Made by a program: the position numbers and the translations under genes | DNA from: Bacteroidetes bacterium OLB9 | GTDB taxonomy: Bacteria; Bacteroidota; Bacteroidia; Chitinophagales; Saprospiraceae | Assembly: GCA_001567255.1 (NCBI GenBank) | Contig: LNBW01000003.1 | Location: forward strand, 1 to 64,000 | Length of the DNA stretch: 64,000 nt | Direction of reading: 5' to 3' | The notes under the pieces: model-generated | Database searches by the model: none | What the model was told of the DNA's origin: nothing | The model's input: only the letters and a program-made list of their open reading frames with translations | In this document: in pieces, positions 63,701-64,000 of the stretch | Numbering within the stretch: the stretch's first letter is position 1 | Layout: each line of letters opens with the position of its first letter

Positions 63701-64000
63701 AAAGGAAGTAATTCAGAGCGGGAAATGGCCAATGCTATGTATCTAGCTGGTTTTGATGTCAGAGATGTGCACATGACGGATCTGGTCTCCGGAAGAGAAA
63801 CGCTAGAGGATATTCATTTTATAGGAGCAGTGGGCGGTTTTTCTAATTCAGATGTTCTTGGATCAGCTAAGGGATGGGCGGGCTCATTCCGATATAATGA
63901 CAAGGCACACAAGGCAATCACCCGCTTTTTTGAAAGATCTGACACACTGAGCTTAGGTATCTGCAATGGATGTCAGTTGTTTATGGAGTTGGGTTTGATA
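60754..64000 (+). CDS. purL: phosphoribosylformylglycinamidine synthase, long form, frameshifted and cut by the window end
   Basis: Encodes FGAM synthase of purine biosynthesis (single-chain, about 1230 residues elsewhere). Residues 1-95 are in frame 1 (MITFFSKDDQLIYAV ... DPMLNQK). At A6/T4 (61040-61049) one extra base shifts the frame. The second frame then continues without stops to the window end: [70 protein letters not shown], then the glutaminase domain with GICNGCQLF near 63956-63979. All main domains are present except the last residues. The shift may be a sequencing error, since the rest is conserved. Starts 135 bp from the divergent saccharopine-like gene. Confidence 0.9.

Overview
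The window looks like chromosome from a member of the phylum Bacteroidota, possibly near Saprospirales, though that rank is a guess. The evidence is: at least four secreted proteins that end in a type IX secretion (T9SS) C-terminal sorting domain; BatD proteins; an outer-membrane TonB receptor with a carboxypeptidase-regulatory-like domain; many upstream boxes of the form TAnnTTTG (the Bacteroidota -7 element); almost no purine-rich Shine-Dalgarno sites; and AT-rich DNA.

Layout. 1-6.8 kb: two BatD-type proteins, an M29 aminopeptidase, a DUF3108 protein, thymidine kinase, an unknown protein and a rhomboid protease. 6.8-9.9 kb: a metal-associated pair, a TonB receptor with a built-in HMA domain and a Cys/His-rich small protein. 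10-21 kb: housekeeping genes (hflX, xseA, trmB, smpB), an outer-membrane barrel, DUF2461, a broken enoyl-CoA hydratase, a HEAT-repeat/cyclophilin lipoprotein and a Kef-type antiporter. 21.2-26.8 kb: a 1889-residue secreted repeat protein. 28-34.3 kb: a surface polysaccharide export block (flippase, FkbM methyltransferase, chain-length protein, Wzy/ligase-like polymerase, UPF0104-type membrane protein). 34.3-48 kb: acyl-CoA dehydrogenase, CotH, an RluA-type synthase, a secreted nuclease/phosphatase-fold protein, a five-part cytochrome/PA14/DUF1080 lipoprotein, an intact IS982-family insertion sequence and a secreted esterase. 48.07-54.34 kb: an integrative element inserted exactly at the 3' end of mnmE. 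54.3-64 kb: mnmE, an HMA protein, lon, pth, a saccharopine-dehydrogenase-like gene and a partial purL.

The most interesting object is the 6.26-kb element. It is bounded by an 18-bp direct repeat that is also the last codons of mnmE. It carries a tyrosine recombinase, two helix-turn-helix proteins, a RepA-like ATPase and a Zn-ribbon/TOPRIM-like protein. It has no recognisable relaxase, conjugation, capsid or cargo gene. Joining its ends gives a perfectly symmetric recombination core, and both ends carry AAGRTACAA repeats spaced 11 bp apart that look like integrase arm sites.

Five genes outside that element (enoyl-CoA hydratase, Wzy-like, acyl-CoA dehydrogenase, lon, purL) are interrupted by single-base frameshifts. 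Six of the seven shifts are one extra base at or beside an A or T run. Because lon and purL are core genes, sequence error is the first explanation to test. Slippage-prone expression or real decay are alternatives. I give these genes as single features spanning the shifts.
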